Below, piece by piece: positions 51,038 to 61,400 of a stretch of 64,000 nucleotides of DNA. The stretch lies in contig CAYLMK010000005.1 of the NCBI GenBank assembly GCA_964384945.1, positions 283,210-347,209 of the forward strand, given 5' to 3'. Under the pieces are notes generated by a model that did no database searches, had not been told where the DNA came from, and saw only the letters and a program-made list of their open reading frames with translations. Both the position numbers and the translations under genes were made by a program. Position 1 is the stretch's first letter. Each line of letters begins with the position of its first letter. Origin of the DNA: S015-6 sp964384945. GTDB taxonomy: Bacteria; Desulfobacterota; DSWW01.

Positions 51038-51130
51038 GGCCTCCCTCCTTCTCGCTCGTCCGTTTCGCATTCGGTGGTTCGCCCATGATAGACATCCTTC
51101 TTTCCGGGTTCAAACCCTCCGGATAAGGAA

Positions 51131-51160
51131 TTGACTTGTCCACGGAAAGGGACGTATCCT
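51131..51160 (+). promoter_or_regulatory. Promoter of the radical SAM gene
   Basis: TTGACT (51131-51136), 18-bp spacer, TATCCT (51155-51160), about 125 bp before the start codon. The intervening leader has no obvious structure. Confidence 0.55.
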
Positions 51161-51286
51161 GAAAGAAACATAGAGACTGCCGGCTTTATTCTTCGCTGCC
51201 CCTGTGGACTCACATCGAAGAACCCCTACCACCAGGTCCTCGGCGTGGGATTCTATGCCAGCGGTTTTTCCGGAGGACCGCGATCG

Positions 51287-52816
51287 TTGAAAACCTCGCT
51301 CGTCTTTGTGCGCGACCGGCGCTTCTATTCCCCTCCTTCCTCCAAGTTCCTCAACCGCAGAAAGAAATCGGGCTATCCCCAGAAGAACTCCCATTACGTC
51401 CTGGGCGAACCGCCCCTGGGGATCATGTACCTTTCATCGGTTCTGAAGGAGGCGGGACACGAAGTGTCCATGACGGACCAGTGCCACCCTGAATACTCCG
51501 ACGGAAGATTCGTCGAATCGCTCCGGGCAGACCCTCCGGACATGGTCGGAATCAGCTTCCTGAGCAACATGTGCTACCCTGCCGCACGAAACCTTTCGAG
51601 GAAGGTCAAGGCGGCCTTGCCGGCGGTCAAGGTCGTCTATGGAGGCGTCTTCCCCACCATCAATGCACGCAAGATCGTCGCCGCCGAGGAATCGGTCGAC
51701 ATTGTCGCACGGGGTGAGGGCGAAGGGATTGTCCGGGACCTGGCTCAGGGGTTCGATCGCCTCGGGGACATCGCCGGGATCACCTTCCGATCGAAGACGG
51801 GCGAGGTCGTCGAAACACCGGAGCGCGAGGCAATCAGCGATCTCGACTCGATTCCTTTTCCGGATCGCGAAGGGACCGGCATCCACTATGTGGCGTCCCT
51901 GCCGCTTGACGTGCCAGCAGTCATCTGGGACCGTCCCTACACCTCGATCCTGTCTTCGCGGGGGTGTCCCTTCGGGTGCATCTACTGCAACTGTCCGACC
52001 TTCAGCGGCAGAAAATGCCGCGCCCGATCGGCCGGAAACGTGCTCGAGGAGTTGGCGGAAATCGATCGAAAAGGGTACGGTGCCTTCACCTTTGTGGATG
52101 ACAACTTCCTGCTCGACCCCGACAGAGTCACGCAGATATGCGACGGGATGGTCGCTCGCGGTCATTTCTTTCGATGGGCCTGCGAGGGAAGGGCCGAGCC
52201 CAAGGTGAACGGAGTTTTTCAGAAACTCTCGAAGGCGGGCTGCGACCTGGTCATGTTCGGCATCGAAAGCGGCTCACAACGCGTGCTCGACGGGATGAGG
52301 AAGAGAACGAAGCTCATCGAGATCGAGCAGGCCGTGGCCTCTGCGAAGGAGGCAGGGATCCGCCTCCGCCACGGCTTCTTCATCGTAGGGTCGCCGGGCG
52401 AAACACCGGAGGAGGTCAGGGAGACCTTCTCGTTTGCGGAGCGCATCCCGATCAACAGCTTCAACTTTAATTCCCTCACCGCATTCCGCGGTACCCCGCT
52501 CTGGAGGGACGCCGTGGACAGAGGTCTGATCGATGAGGACGCGGACTGGGACAAGATGTTTCCGGTGCACTCGATCTACCCCGATGCAATAGGTTCCAAG
52601 GCCCTGTTCCCCCTCCGATCACGGCTGGTCAAACGCCTGGTCAGGCGGAAGGTCATGAAACACCCCTGGGAGGCGGCCGGGATCCTCATGCGGTTTCTGG
52701 CGTGCATGTCGGTCCGGGACATCTACCGGCTGCTCACGTCGTCGAAAAAAGGGGAAACGGCCGCACTTCCCCTTGACACGCGGGAACCCTTGCCGGATAC
52801 TGAGCCTGTTCCATGA
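51287..52816 (+). CDS. B12-binding radical SAM protein
   Basis: A 509-residue protein with an N-terminal B12-binding-like domain (about residues 1-160, 'LGIMYLSSVLKEAGHEV', 'VYGGVFPTIN') and a radical SAM core whose cluster cysteines are Cys227, Cys231 and Cys234 in 'RGCPFGCIYC'. This class (BchE, HpnP, hopanoid and lipid methylases) adds methyl groups to or rearranges unactivated carbons. The start is TTG at 51287 behind GGAGGA with 10-base spacing; the frame further upstream is not conserved. The substrate is unknown. The gene's 3' end contains a promoter for the following RRM gene. Confidence 0.83.
   Translation: MKTSLVFVRDRRFYSPPSSKFLNRRKKSGYPQKNSHYVLGEPPLGIMYLSSVLKEAGHEVSMTDQCHPEYSDGRFVESLRADPPDMVGISFLSNMCYPAARNLSRKVKAALPAVKVVYGGVFPTINARKIVAAEESVDIVARGEGEGIVRDLAQGFDRLGDIAGITFRSKTGEVVETPEREAISDLDSIPFPDREGTGIHYVASLPLDVPAVIWDRPYTSILSSRGCPFGCIYCNCPTFSGRKCRARSAGNVLEELAEIDRKGYGAFTFVDDNFLLDPDRVTQICDGMVARGHFFRWACEGRAEPKVNGVFQKLSKAGCDLVMFGIESGSQRVLDGMRKRTKLIEIEQAVASAKEAGIRLRHGFFIVGSPGETPEEVRETFSFAERIPINSFNFNSLTAFRGTPLWRDAVDRGLIDEDADWDKMFPVHSIYPDAIGSKALFPLRSRLVKRLVRRKVMKHPWEAAGILMRFLACMSVRDIYRLLTSSKKGETAALPLDTREPLPDTEPVP
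52773..52801 (+). promoter_or_regulatory. Promoter inside the radical SAM gene, for RRM/FKBP genes
   Basis: TTGACA (52773-52778), 17-bp spacer, GATACT (52796-52801), within the last codons of the radical SAM gene. It leaves a 5' leader of about 175 nt before the RRM start, as often seen for cold-regulated RNA-binding proteins. Confidence 0.55.
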
Positions 52817-52981
52817 CCAACCCGGCGAAATACAAGGCGATCATGCCAAGAAGAAGGGGTGGCGGCCAGGGGAGTCGGCATCCGATTCCAAGACCTTCCC
52901 CATGATCTCCTTCCTGATGGCGCCAATACCGATTCGCAATTTCATATGGAACCAGAAATTCAAAACAAGAAGGAGATCACC

Positions 52982-53323
52982 ATGAACATCTACGTAGGCA
53001 ACCTGTCGTTCGACCTGGACGAAGGCGAGCTTCGCGGCGCCTTCGAGGCATACGGAAAGGTCGACACGGTCAACGTGATCAAGGACAAATACACCGGCCA
53101 GTCGAGAGGATTCGGGTTTGTGGAGATGCCCGTAAAGGCCGAAGCCCAGGCGGCGATTCAAGGTCTGAACGGCAAGGAGTTGAAAGGGAGGGCCCTCAGC
53201 GTGAGCGAGGCCCGTCCCCGAACCGAAGGCCGGCCCGGCGGCGGGCGGGGAGGCGGAGAGCCCCGGGGCCAGGGAGGCTACGGGGGCGGAAGAGGGGGAA
53301 GGGACGGGGGGAGGAGATTCTGA
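52982..53323 (+). CDS. RRM RNA-binding protein with Gly-rich tail
   Basis: A 113-residue protein with one RNA-recognition motif (RNP2 'IYVGNL' at residue 3, RNP1 'RGFGFVEM' near residue 42) and an RGG-type Gly/Arg tail. Bacterial proteins of this type bind RNA non-specifically and often respond to cold. 'AAGAAGGAGATCACC' precedes the ATG. The FKBP gene starts 3 bases after its stop, so the two are co-translated. Confidence 0.9.
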   Translation: MNIYVGNLSFDLDEGELRGAFEAYGKVDTVNVIKDKYTGQSRGFGFVEMPVKAEAQAAIQGLNGKELKGRALSVSEARPRTEGRPGGGRGGGEPRGQGGYGGGRGGRDGGRRF

Positions 53324-53326
53324 GAA

Positions 53327-53761
53327 ATGGTGGTTGAAACAGGCAAGCAGGTCTCGATCGAGTACACACTCCGCATCGAGCCCGAGGGCGTTGTGGACAG
53401 CAACGTGGATTCCGACCCGCTCGTCTTCACTCAGGGTGCCCAGGAGATCGTGCCGGCCCTGGAGAAGGCCTTGGAAGGGATGGGGGTCGGCGAAACCACG
53501 GAGATCAGCATCCGCCCGCAGGACGGATACGGAGAACGATCCGAAGAGGCCTTTCGGGAAGTGCGCAAGCAACTGGTGCCGGAAGAAGCAAGACAGGTGG
53601 GCATCGTGCTTCAGGGCCGCGACACAGACGGCGGCATCGTCAACGCCCGTGTGGCCGAGGTGAAGGACGAAACGGTGGTCCTGGATCTCAACCACCCTCT
53701 GGCCGGCAAGACGCTCCAGTTCAGCGTGAAGATCCTGGACATCCGGGAACCGGGCGCCTGA
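53327..53761 (+). CDS. FKBP-type peptidyl-prolyl isomerase, SlyD-like
   Basis: A 144-residue FKBP with the inserted flap domain of SlyD: the split catalytic domain 'VSIEYTLRI', 'IVPALEKALEGMGVGETTEI', then the insert (about residues 68-118) and 'FSVKILDIRE' at the end. The C-terminal His-rich metal tail of SlyD is absent, so it should act as isomerase/chaperone but not in nickel delivery. It is coupled to the RRM gene. Confidence 0.87.
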   Translation: MVVETGKQVSIEYTLRIEPEGVVDSNVDSDPLVFTQGAQEIVPALEKALEGMGVGETTEISIRPQDGYGERSEEAFREVRKQLVPEEARQVGIVLQGRDTDGGIVNARVAEVKDETVVLDLNHPLAGKTLQFSVKILDIREPGA

Positions 53762-53823
53762 CCACAGGTCCGGCGGAAGGCGCAGGGGGCGCCACGGCGG
53801 AGTCCCGGTGGGCAGATTCCGGT

Positions 53824-53870
53824 TTCGCTTGAAGCGAAGAACTGCCTCCGTGCGATGGAGTTTCATCGCA
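53824..53870. other. Two short hairpins after the FKBP gene
   Basis: TTCGCT-tga-AGCGAA (53824-53838) and TGCGATG-gagttt-CATCGCA (53851-53870) lie 60 bp after the stop codon. They could end the RRM-FKBP transcript, but no T-run follows. The rest of the 314-bp gap (53762-54075) has no gene. Confidence 0.4.
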
Positions 53871-54075
53871 GCCCTGCACCCCTCCTAGATCGCGTTGATC
53901 ACCCCCCGCGGTGCCGGGTGCTCGCCCACCTTGCGGATCTGCTTGCGTCTCCACGTTTACGAACCTTGCGTTGACAGCAAGCATTCCATCGGCCAAGGAT
54001 GCGGAATCAAGGGGAACCCCCGCAGGAATGACCGAAAGGGCCGTACGGGCCCACCGCCCCACCAAGGAGGCCGTT

Positions 54076-57000
54076 GTGAATCGATCGCCATGGACAGGAT
54101 TCGTCCTCGCCTTTCTCGTTTGCCTGGCCCAAACGGACAACGGCCTTGCAAGCGGGACCCCTCAGTTTCCTCCCCTGCAGCTTCCGAAATTCACGAAGAA
54201 CGAACGGGCCTCCAGGCCCACCATCCCCTACCCGGGCGCGCCCGCGGTTGCCTCCGTGGCCCCCCGTTTCGGTCCCCGCCACGGCTGGACCCGGATCGAG
54301 ATCCAGGGGACCGGCTTCGAGAAGGGCTCGCGCCTGTTGATCGGCGGCAGGGAGGCCTTCGACCTGGAGATCCTTTCCGGGACCCGGATGCGAGCGCGGA
54401 CGCCCGAGCACACCGTCATCGGGAGCGTCGATGTCGTCGTGCGGAATCCGGATGGCAAGGCGGGCGGACTGCTCGACGGCTTTCTTTACGAGGGCGCCCT
54501 GTACGAGCCGCCGGGCTACAACATACCCCCTTCCTTCTACTGGACCGCCTACATCGAATTCGCCGACATGAACGGGGACGGGAAGAAGGACATGGTCTAC
54601 GCCAACTGCTGGGAACAAACCGACTCCGTCGTCGTGTGCCTCCAGACAGGCGACCGGGACGGGGACGGCGTACCCAACTTCGATATTCTTCGCAACAACG
54701 CATCCCTCAGCAAGACAGCGAGCTTCACCGGGCTCTGTGCCGCCGATCTCGACAACGACGGCGACATGGACCTCGTGGGCACCCGATACTTTGAAAGCCT
54801 GAATACCGTCACCAAGAACCTGAGCAATTGGCTTTTCTTCAACGACGGAAAGTGCAATTTCGTCGCAAAGGAGTTGCCCGGCGTCGCCGCCACCGGAGGG
54901 GCGGAGGTGGGCGACGTGAACGGGGACGGCGCACCGGACATTGTCATTGCCAACATGAGCGCGCAAAGCCAGCTGTTTTTCGGAGACGGCAAGGGCGGGT
55001 TCCGCGAGGTGACGGGCACCCATTTCCCGAAGGCGAACCTGTGGACGACCCATATTCATCTGGCGGACGTGGACGGCGACCGGGATCTGGACGCGGTTCT
55101 GGCGAACGGGGCGGGCAAGGGGGCGAAGGGGGGCTCGCCGAACCGGCTGTACATCAATGACGGGGCCGGCCGCTTCCAGGATCAGACGGCGGCGAAGAGG
55201 TTCCCGGCGGACAACCGGATCAGCAACCGTATCCGGTCCGCGGACCTGGACAGGGACGGCGACATGGACCTTGTCGTGGCGAACCGGGGGACGCCGAACC
55301 AGTTCCTCCTCAACGACGGCACGGGCGGCTTCACGGCGGCGAACTTCCCCCCGTATATCCGGCGCTATTACATGGACAACAAGAGCCCGGTGGCGCAGGG
55401 CATGCCGCAGCAGGACGCAGCGGCGACGAACAACCAGAACGTGGTGCTGGAAGACATTAACGGGGACGGGTATCCGGACGCGGCCTTCTGCGGGACCGCG
55501 GTCCAGGCGATGTTCTACATCAACGGCGGCAAGAAGGGGGGACCGGTCGTCTTCCAGGCCCGGCCCGACTTGCTGCTGCCGATTCCGATCAGCCACGCCG
55601 GGCAAAGTATCTCGATGGCGGACGTCAATGGCGACGGCAAGCCGGATCTCACGATGGCGAGCGGGGGCGAGCAGAACCCGCTCTGGATCAACGACTGGCC
55701 CAGGGGCTTCAAGTTCGCCACGTGCGACACGAGAAAGAACCTGCCCTACACGACCTTCGTCACGAGATGCAGTGCCGTCGGGGACGTGGACGGGGACGGC
55801 CGGCCGGATATCGTCATGGGGGCCATCGGGCATGCCGAGGAGAGGGAGGCCTTCGTCTTCCTGAACACGAAGGCGGAGGGCTGGAAGCGAACGGTTTTCC
55901 TGGATGACTCCCTCCTGCCGCAGAAGAGCCGCGTGGAATCCGTGGCCCTCGTGGACGCGGACGGGGACAAGGACTTGGACTGGGTGCTCGGGATGTCGCG
56001 GGCCCCGAGCTACCTGCTGCTCAACGACGGTAAGGGGCGCTTCACCAAGGCCCCGGGCGCGGCGGGGACCCTTCCGACGCCGATCGGGACGCGGAAGATC
56101 CTCCCGGCGGATGTGGATCGCGACGGGGACATGGATCTCGTAATGTGCAACTGGCAGGAGTTGATGCTGGGTGGCGGCAAAGACAAGAACAGCCTGCTCA
56201 TCAACGACGGCAAGGGCCGGTTCGCGGACCGTTCCGAGGGGCAGTGGCAGGGGGACGTCTCCCCCGGCAGGGGCGGCGACGTGGGCGACGTGAACGGCGA
56301 CGGATACCCGGACATCGTGCTGGCCTGCATGGGCGGACTCGGTGCGGCCGGCCAGGGAAAGGGACTGCCGAACCGGCTCTACCTCAACAAGGGAAAGGCC
56401 GGGCCGGGCATCTTCACGGACGCCACGGGCCTCCTGCCGCCGAACAACGCCAAATCGACGGACGCAGCCTTCTTCGATGTGGACAGGGACGGAAGGCTCG
56501 ACATCGTCTTTGCCAATGAGCTGCAGGCGGGCTTGAAGGGGGCGGAAGACAGCCTCTTCCACCAGAAGCCGGACGGGAGCTTCGAGGATTGGAGCGACCG
56601 CCTGCCGAGAATCAACCGGAACTCCTGGAGCGTGAGCGTCCTCGACTTCAACCGGGACGGGGCGCCGGACCTGTACTTCCACAGGTCCTATCGAAACTAC
56701 GGATGGGGCATGGGTCCGCCGGCGGAATACGCGCGCCTCTCCTTCTACATGAACGACGGGGCGAGCGGGTTTTCGCTCCCCCTCATCGATCAGTTCACGC
56801 CGATCGCTTACGAATACGACCGCTGGGTAAACGCCATTCCTTACGACCTGGACGAAGACGGATATCCGGAGCTCATCGAAAACGTGGACGGCCAGGTCCG
56901 CATCTTCAGCACGTCGTTGAGAACCAAGGCGATCGTGCACCCCGTCTACGCGGAGGCGAGGGTCGGGGAGGAAATCGCCTTCGATGCCGACGCCAGCCAT

Positions 57001-57177
57001 CCCGCATGCGGGCTGACCCTGCAATCGGCGACCTGGTCGTTCGGAGACGGGAAGCAGGCCGAAGGGAAACAGGTACGCCACGGCTTCGCAAAACCGGGGA
57101 CCTACACGGTCGTCCTGAAGGTCAAGGACACCGCGGGCCGGACCGACGAGGACCGGGTCACGATCCGGGTGAAGTGA
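54076..57177 (+). CDS. Secreted FG-GAP/VCBS repeat protein with TIG and PKD domains
   Basis: A 1033-residue exported protein. After a signal peptide ('GFVLAFLVCLAQTDNGLASG') comes an IPT/TIG domain (about residues 54-137). About 14 calcium-binding repeats of the DxNxDGxxD type follow (e.g. 'DMNGDGKKDM', 'DVNGDGYPDIV', 'DVDRDGRLDIV') and should form beta-propellers. A C-terminal PKD domain (about residue 956 to the end, 'WSFGDGKQAEGKQVRHGFAKP') completes it. Such proteins are surface adhesins or binding scaffolds. The GTG at 54076 lies after AAGGAGG; the frame further upstream lacks a signal peptide. No anchor or sorting motif is seen. A crotonase gene follows at 57228. Confidence 0.85.
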   Translation: MNRSPWTGFVLAFLVCLAQTDNGLASGTPQFPPLQLPKFTKNERASRPTIPYPGAPAVASVAPRFGPRHGWTRIEIQGTGFEKGSRLLIGGREAFDLEILSGTRMRARTPEHTVIGSVDVVVRNPDGKAGGLLDGFLYEGALYEPPGYNIPPSFYWTAYIEFADMNGDGKKDMVYANCWEQTDSVVVCLQTGDRDGDGVPNFDILRNNASLSKTASFTGLCAADLDNDGDMDLVGTRYFESLNTVTKNLSNWLFFNDGKCNFVAKELPGVAATGGAEVGDVNGDGAPDIVIANMSAQSQLFFGDGKGGFREVTGTHFPKANLWTTHIHLADVDGDRDLDAVLANGAGKGAKGGSPNRLYINDGAGRFQDQTAAKRFPADNRISNRIRSADLDRDGDMDLVVANRGTPNQFLLNDGTGGFTAANFPPYIRRYYMDNKSPVAQGMPQQDAAATNNQNVVLEDINGDGYPDAAFCGTAVQAMFYINGGKKGGPVVFQARPDLLLPIPISHAGQSISMADVNGDGKPDLTMASGGEQNPLWINDWPRGFKFATCDTRKNLPYTTFVTRCSAVGDVDGDGRPDIVMGAIGHAEEREAFVFLNTKAEGWKRTVFLDDSLLPQKSRVESVALVDADGDKDLDWVLGMSRAPSYLLLNDGKGRFTKAPGAAGTLPTPIGTRKILPADVDRDGDMDLVMCNWQELMLGGGKDKNSLLINDGKGRFADRSEGQWQGDVSPGRGGDVGDVNGDGYPDIVLACMGGLGAAGQGKGLPNRLYLNKGKAGPGIFTDATGLLPPNNAKSTDAAFFDVDRDGRLDIVFANELQAGLKGAEDSLFHQKPDGSFEDWSDRLPRINRNSWSVSVLDFNRDGAPDLYFHRSYRNYGWGMGPPAEYARLSFYMNDGASGFSLPLIDQFTPIAYEYDRWVNAIPYDLDEDGYPELIENVDGQVRIFSTSLRTKAIVHPVYAEARVGEEIAFDADASHPACGLTLQSATWSFGDGKQAEGKQVRHGFAKPGTYTVVLKVKDTAGRTDEDRVTIRVK

Positions 57178-57227
57178 AGGAGCCGGCGGCGGGCAACCTT
57201 TCGCAGGACTCGAATAAGGAGCAAAGT

Positions 57228-58007
57228 ATGCAATTCGAGAACCTCATCGTTGAGATCGGGGAAGATTTCGTGGGCTCGATTACGCTCAATCGGCCTCAGC
57301 AGCTCAACACGTTCACGACCCCGCTCGCCACGGAATTGGACCAGGCCTTGAAGATGCTCGATGCGGACGGCAAGGTGCGGGTCCTTCTTCTCAAGGGCGC
57401 AGGCAAGAACTTCTGCGCCGGCATCGACGTGGGGGAACTCGAGGGCAAGACGCCCATGGAATACAGAGCCTGGATTCAGCGCATGGAAAACCCGCTTGTC
57501 ACCATCAGCCGCCTGAACAAGCCGGTCATCGCGCAGGTTCAGGGGGTTGCGGCGGCCAACGGAGCGGGGCTCGTGGCGGCGGCGGACCTGGCCATCGCGG
57601 CGGACAATGCGCGAATGGGGCTCACGGCCATCAACGTGGGCCTCAACTGCGTCGGACCGGTGATCCCGGTATCCCGCTCGGCAGGAAGGAAAGTCGCCAT
57701 GGAGATGCTCCTCTATGGAGAGTTGTTCGGGGCGCAGGATGCGTTGAGCAAGGGTCTGCTCAACCGGGTGGTCCCCGCGGCGGACCTGGAAAAGGAGGCC
57801 CGCGACTGGGCCGCGCTCCTCGCGCAGAAGAGCCCGATTGCCGTCCAGATTGCAAAGAGGGGCTTTTACGAGGCGGCCGACATGGACTACTACAAGGCCT
57901 TTGACCACATGAACGAGGTATTCGCCCGTCTGTGCACGACGAGCGACGCCGGGGAAGGGGTCAAGGCCTTCCAGGAAAAGCGAAAGGCGGTGTGGCAGGG
58001 GCGTTGA
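57228..58007 (+). CDS. Enoyl-CoA hydratase/isomerase family protein (no catalytic Glu)
   Basis: A 259-residue crotonase-fold protein ('NRPQQLNTFTTPL', 'NFCAGIDVGELEGKTP', 'QGVAAANGAGLVAAADL'). Both Glu residues of hydratases are absent; the second region reads 'INVGLNCVGP'. Some CoA lyases, decarboxylases and thioesterases of this fold also lack them, so the reaction is open. AATAAGGAG precedes the ATG. It follows the secreted repeat protein by 50 bp although no functional link is apparent. Confidence 0.8.
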   Translation: MQFENLIVEIGEDFVGSITLNRPQQLNTFTTPLATELDQALKMLDADGKVRVLLLKGAGKNFCAGIDVGELEGKTPMEYRAWIQRMENPLVTISRLNKPVIAQVQGVAAANGAGLVAAADLAIAADNARMGLTAINVGLNCVGPVIPVSRSAGRKVAMEMLLYGELFGAQDALSKGLLNRVVPAADLEKEARDWAALLAQKSPIAVQIAKRGFYEAADMDYYKAFDHMNEVFARLCTTSDAGEGVKAFQEKRKAVWQGR

Positions 58008-58422
58008 GGCACGGCGGCGCCGGGAAGCAGGACCGCCACATGACATCGCTGTGATCTGGGCTCCCAGAGTAACCTGAGGATCGCCCTGAGTTCGTCACTA
58101 CCGTTCCGCGACCTGGTCGTTTGCGTCATTTCGCCGGTCGGATCCCTCCTATCCGCCGTCAGTGAAAACCGTTCAGCGGGTGTTAAGCCCTCTTGGGTCT
58201 TGGGCGTCCAGACACTCTCCTTCATCCATGAGTTCGGCAAAGCGTCCTTCCCGCAAGGCCTTACCGGGAAATAGAACAGCCCCGGCCCGTTCTACTCCCC
58301 CCCCTTAGAAACGAAAAATCAAACACCACTATTCTGTGGACAGAAATCCATCCCTGGTGTTATCCGAGCCCAAACTTGACTGGCGGCATTGCGGGAACCC
58401 GTTCGTTCGCGGAGGGCATACC
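58008..58422. other. 415-bp gap with a possible gene relic
   Basis: Between the crotonase and Rhs genes. On the minus strand, 58264-58173, one frame of 30 codons reads 'RFAELMDEGECLDAQDPRG' before a stop; it looks protein-like but is not assigned. No promoter stands out; the Rhs start has GCGGAGGG upstream. Confidence 0.35.
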
Positions 58423-61400
58423 ATGTCGAGATTCATACTGGATAAAAACCATCGCCTGCATGTTCTCCAGCTCGCTTTCAACCCCGGAAAATCCCTGCTG
58501 TGTGCTGTCCTGTCTTTGACTGCGATTCTCATGATTGGGACAAAGGCATGGGCAGGCTCCGCCTCCGTGACTGTTTCGGACAACGGTGACGGCACCCATA
58601 CGGTAGTGGGCATCGGCGCATTCGACTATTGTCCGGAAGTCCCGCCCGACGGAACGGATTGCGGCTACCTCGCCGTGCGTTACTGGCCACCGCCTCCTTA
58701 TTCGCCAGCATGGTTCGGCGTGGGATCCACGACCGGATGCGGCACGGCCACCGTTGAACGGATCAGGAACAACTACCATGGTACAACCATTTATCAAGCA
58801 TTTATCAACAACTGCACCGGGATCATCTATGGTCCGGAAGTGCCCTTCTCCGTCGATCTGAGTCCAAAATCCTGTACGGCTGACGCCCCATCCGGTGAGG
58901 TCGCTGCGGAATTTGACGTTGTGGGCTCTGCCCTCTTTGCGCCGGTGAATGGGTATACAAAGGGGTATCTCAAGGCCTATATCGAACGGACGGACGGCAC
59001 ATATGAAGTGGTTCAGAAGGCCTGCCATGAAGAGAGCTGCACCTTCAGCTATTTGGATTATCTCGGGCGTCTGTGCAGCCGGACCCCGCGTTGTGAGCCT
59101 TATCATGTCTATTTCATCGCAAGGAGGGTCTATCAACCTTACCTCGAGCTGCAATCGAACACACTGGAGTTTACCGTGGTTCCGGAGGAAACCCCGGAAC
59201 CGGAGCCGGACGGGGAACCCAGCACGGACGAACCCGATGATCCCGCGGATGGCTGCGAGGAAGAGCTGGATTCCTTCGCTGAGGCGCGGGGGCAGGGCTT
59301 TCATGAGCAAGTCCCGATTCCGGGTACGGACTTCGATCTGCACTACGCGAGCCGCCGGGCCCCAGGATACAAACGGGTGTTCATGATTCCGTCCAGCGGA
59401 GAGGAGGTTCCCTGCTGCCGGATCCTCGACCGGGTGGAGGTATCGGGCAGGATTCTGCAGGAGGTGCTCGACCCGGATCCGCATCAGACCGGACAGGTCG
59501 TCTGGGACGGCCTGGATGGGGCCGGGCAACCTGTCTACGGCCCTGTGACCGCTACGGTCGGCGTGGGCTACGATTACAGTCTGGATGGAACGGCGGTGCG
59601 GTGGAAGGATTCCGAGATTCCTCTGCACATCCCACGACCGACCGGGGGTTTTCCTCGCGGCTGGTCGATCTCGATCCATCACCGCATGGATCCGGCCGAC
59701 CCCCTTACGCTCTACAAGGGGGACGGTACTCGGATTACGAATCCAGGGTCCATGGATCCCGCGATCCTCGCCGGGCTGGGCGCATCGCTGGCCTTTGCCG
59801 AGGATAACGGCCTCCTCCATCTCTTCTCCTCCACGGGCCGGCATGAGAGGACCGTGGATCAGGCCACCGGCACGACACTCTATACATTCGGTTATGACGG
59901 AGAGGATCGGCTCGTTTCCATCACGGACCGGTTCGGAGCGGCCACGATCATCCAGAGAGATCTGGATGGAGCACTGACGGGTATAGTCTCCCCGGACAGT
60001 ATTGAGACTGGTTTGACGGTCGATGCAAACGGTGATCTGACCCAGGTAGCGCTCCTCGATGGAGGTCAATACGGGTATGACTACGGCTCTGCGGGGCTCC
60101 TGACCACGGAAACCGATCCGGAAGGAAACGTGTTCGGCCACGAGTACGACGAAACCGGGAGGTTGATAGAAGCGACGGACGAGGAAGAGGGGCAGTGGCA
60201 ATTCTCGAAGGAGGCGGGTGAAGAGGGGACCGTCGTCTATGAACTGAGCACGGGCGAGGGGAACACAACCTCCTATCTGGATCACCTGGACGCTTCAGGC
60301 CAGCACACCTCCGTGATCAGCAGCCCCACAGGGGCGCAGACGCTGTTCAGCAGGTCCGCTGACGGACTTGCCGTGAACAAGACGCTTCCCTGCGGGATGG
60401 ATCTCGGTTTCGAGTATGCGACGGACCCGGAATACGGGTACAAATATGTGACCGAGATGCACGAAGCTACCCCGGCACCACTGGAGCGGGTCACCCTGAG
60501 GCAGAGGAGCTATGAGGATACGAACCAGGACGATGTCCCGGACCGGATCACGGAGGCGGTGACCGTAAACGGCAAGGCCACGACCTCGGTGGATAATGCC
60601 CTTCAGGGACAGCGGGTAACCACGTCTCCGGAGGGCAGGACCGTAACCGAGGCCTACAACGCGGCCACGCTCCTGACCTCGAGCGTGCAGGTCCCGGGCC
60701 TGTACAACACAGCCTACGGGTACGATGCCCGGGGAAGGGTGACCTCCGTTACCACAAATACCCGCCAGACGACCCTCACGTACGATGCCCAGGGCTTCCT
60801 CGCATCCGTGACCGATCCGGAGGAGGAGACGACGACCTACACGTACGATGAAGTGGGTCGCCTCACGGGAATCGACCCTCCGGCCACCCCTCTCATCGAG
60901 TTCGAATACGACGACAACGGAAACATGACCGTGCTCACCACCCCCGGGGGAATCGATCACACGTTCGGGTACAGTGAGGTCAACCTCAACGAATCCTACA
61001 CCACGCCGATGAGCGGCTCGTACGTCTTTACGTATGACAAGGACCGGCGCCTCACACAGATCACGTTCCCTTCCACGAGGGAGATCCATTACATCTACGA
61101 AAATATCCGGCTCTCCCAGATCCAGACCCCGGAGGGGAACGTCAACTACACGTACCTGTGCGATACGAAGGTGGGAGGCGTTGCCGAGGGCACGGAGAGC
61201 GTGACCTACGGCTATGACGGGCCGCTCGTGACCTCGGAAACCCTTGCCGGAACGCTCGCCCAGCCCCTCTCCTACACGTACAACGAGGACTTCCTCATGG
61301 ACGGGTTCACCTATGCCGGAAGCCTCACGGCCTATGGGTACGATGATGACGGCCTGCTCACCTCCTCCGGGCCGTTCTCCATCTCCCGGAATGCAGGGAA

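Noticed and set aside
48590..51088. 830-codon plus-strand frame across SDR, TetR and flavodoxin genes
   Set aside because: It spans several well-supported minus-strand genes and their promoter and has no coherent domain.
53762..54075. Possible c-di-GMP riboswitch before the FG-GAP gene
   Set aside because: Hairpins exist but the conserved core bases of known riboswitch classes were not found.
54007..57081. Very long open frame (over 1000 codons) on the minus strand opposite the FG-GAP gene
   Set aside because: It mirrors the GC-rich codon pattern of the plus-strand gene, has no domain similarity, and the plus strand shows clear signal peptide and calcium-binding repeats.
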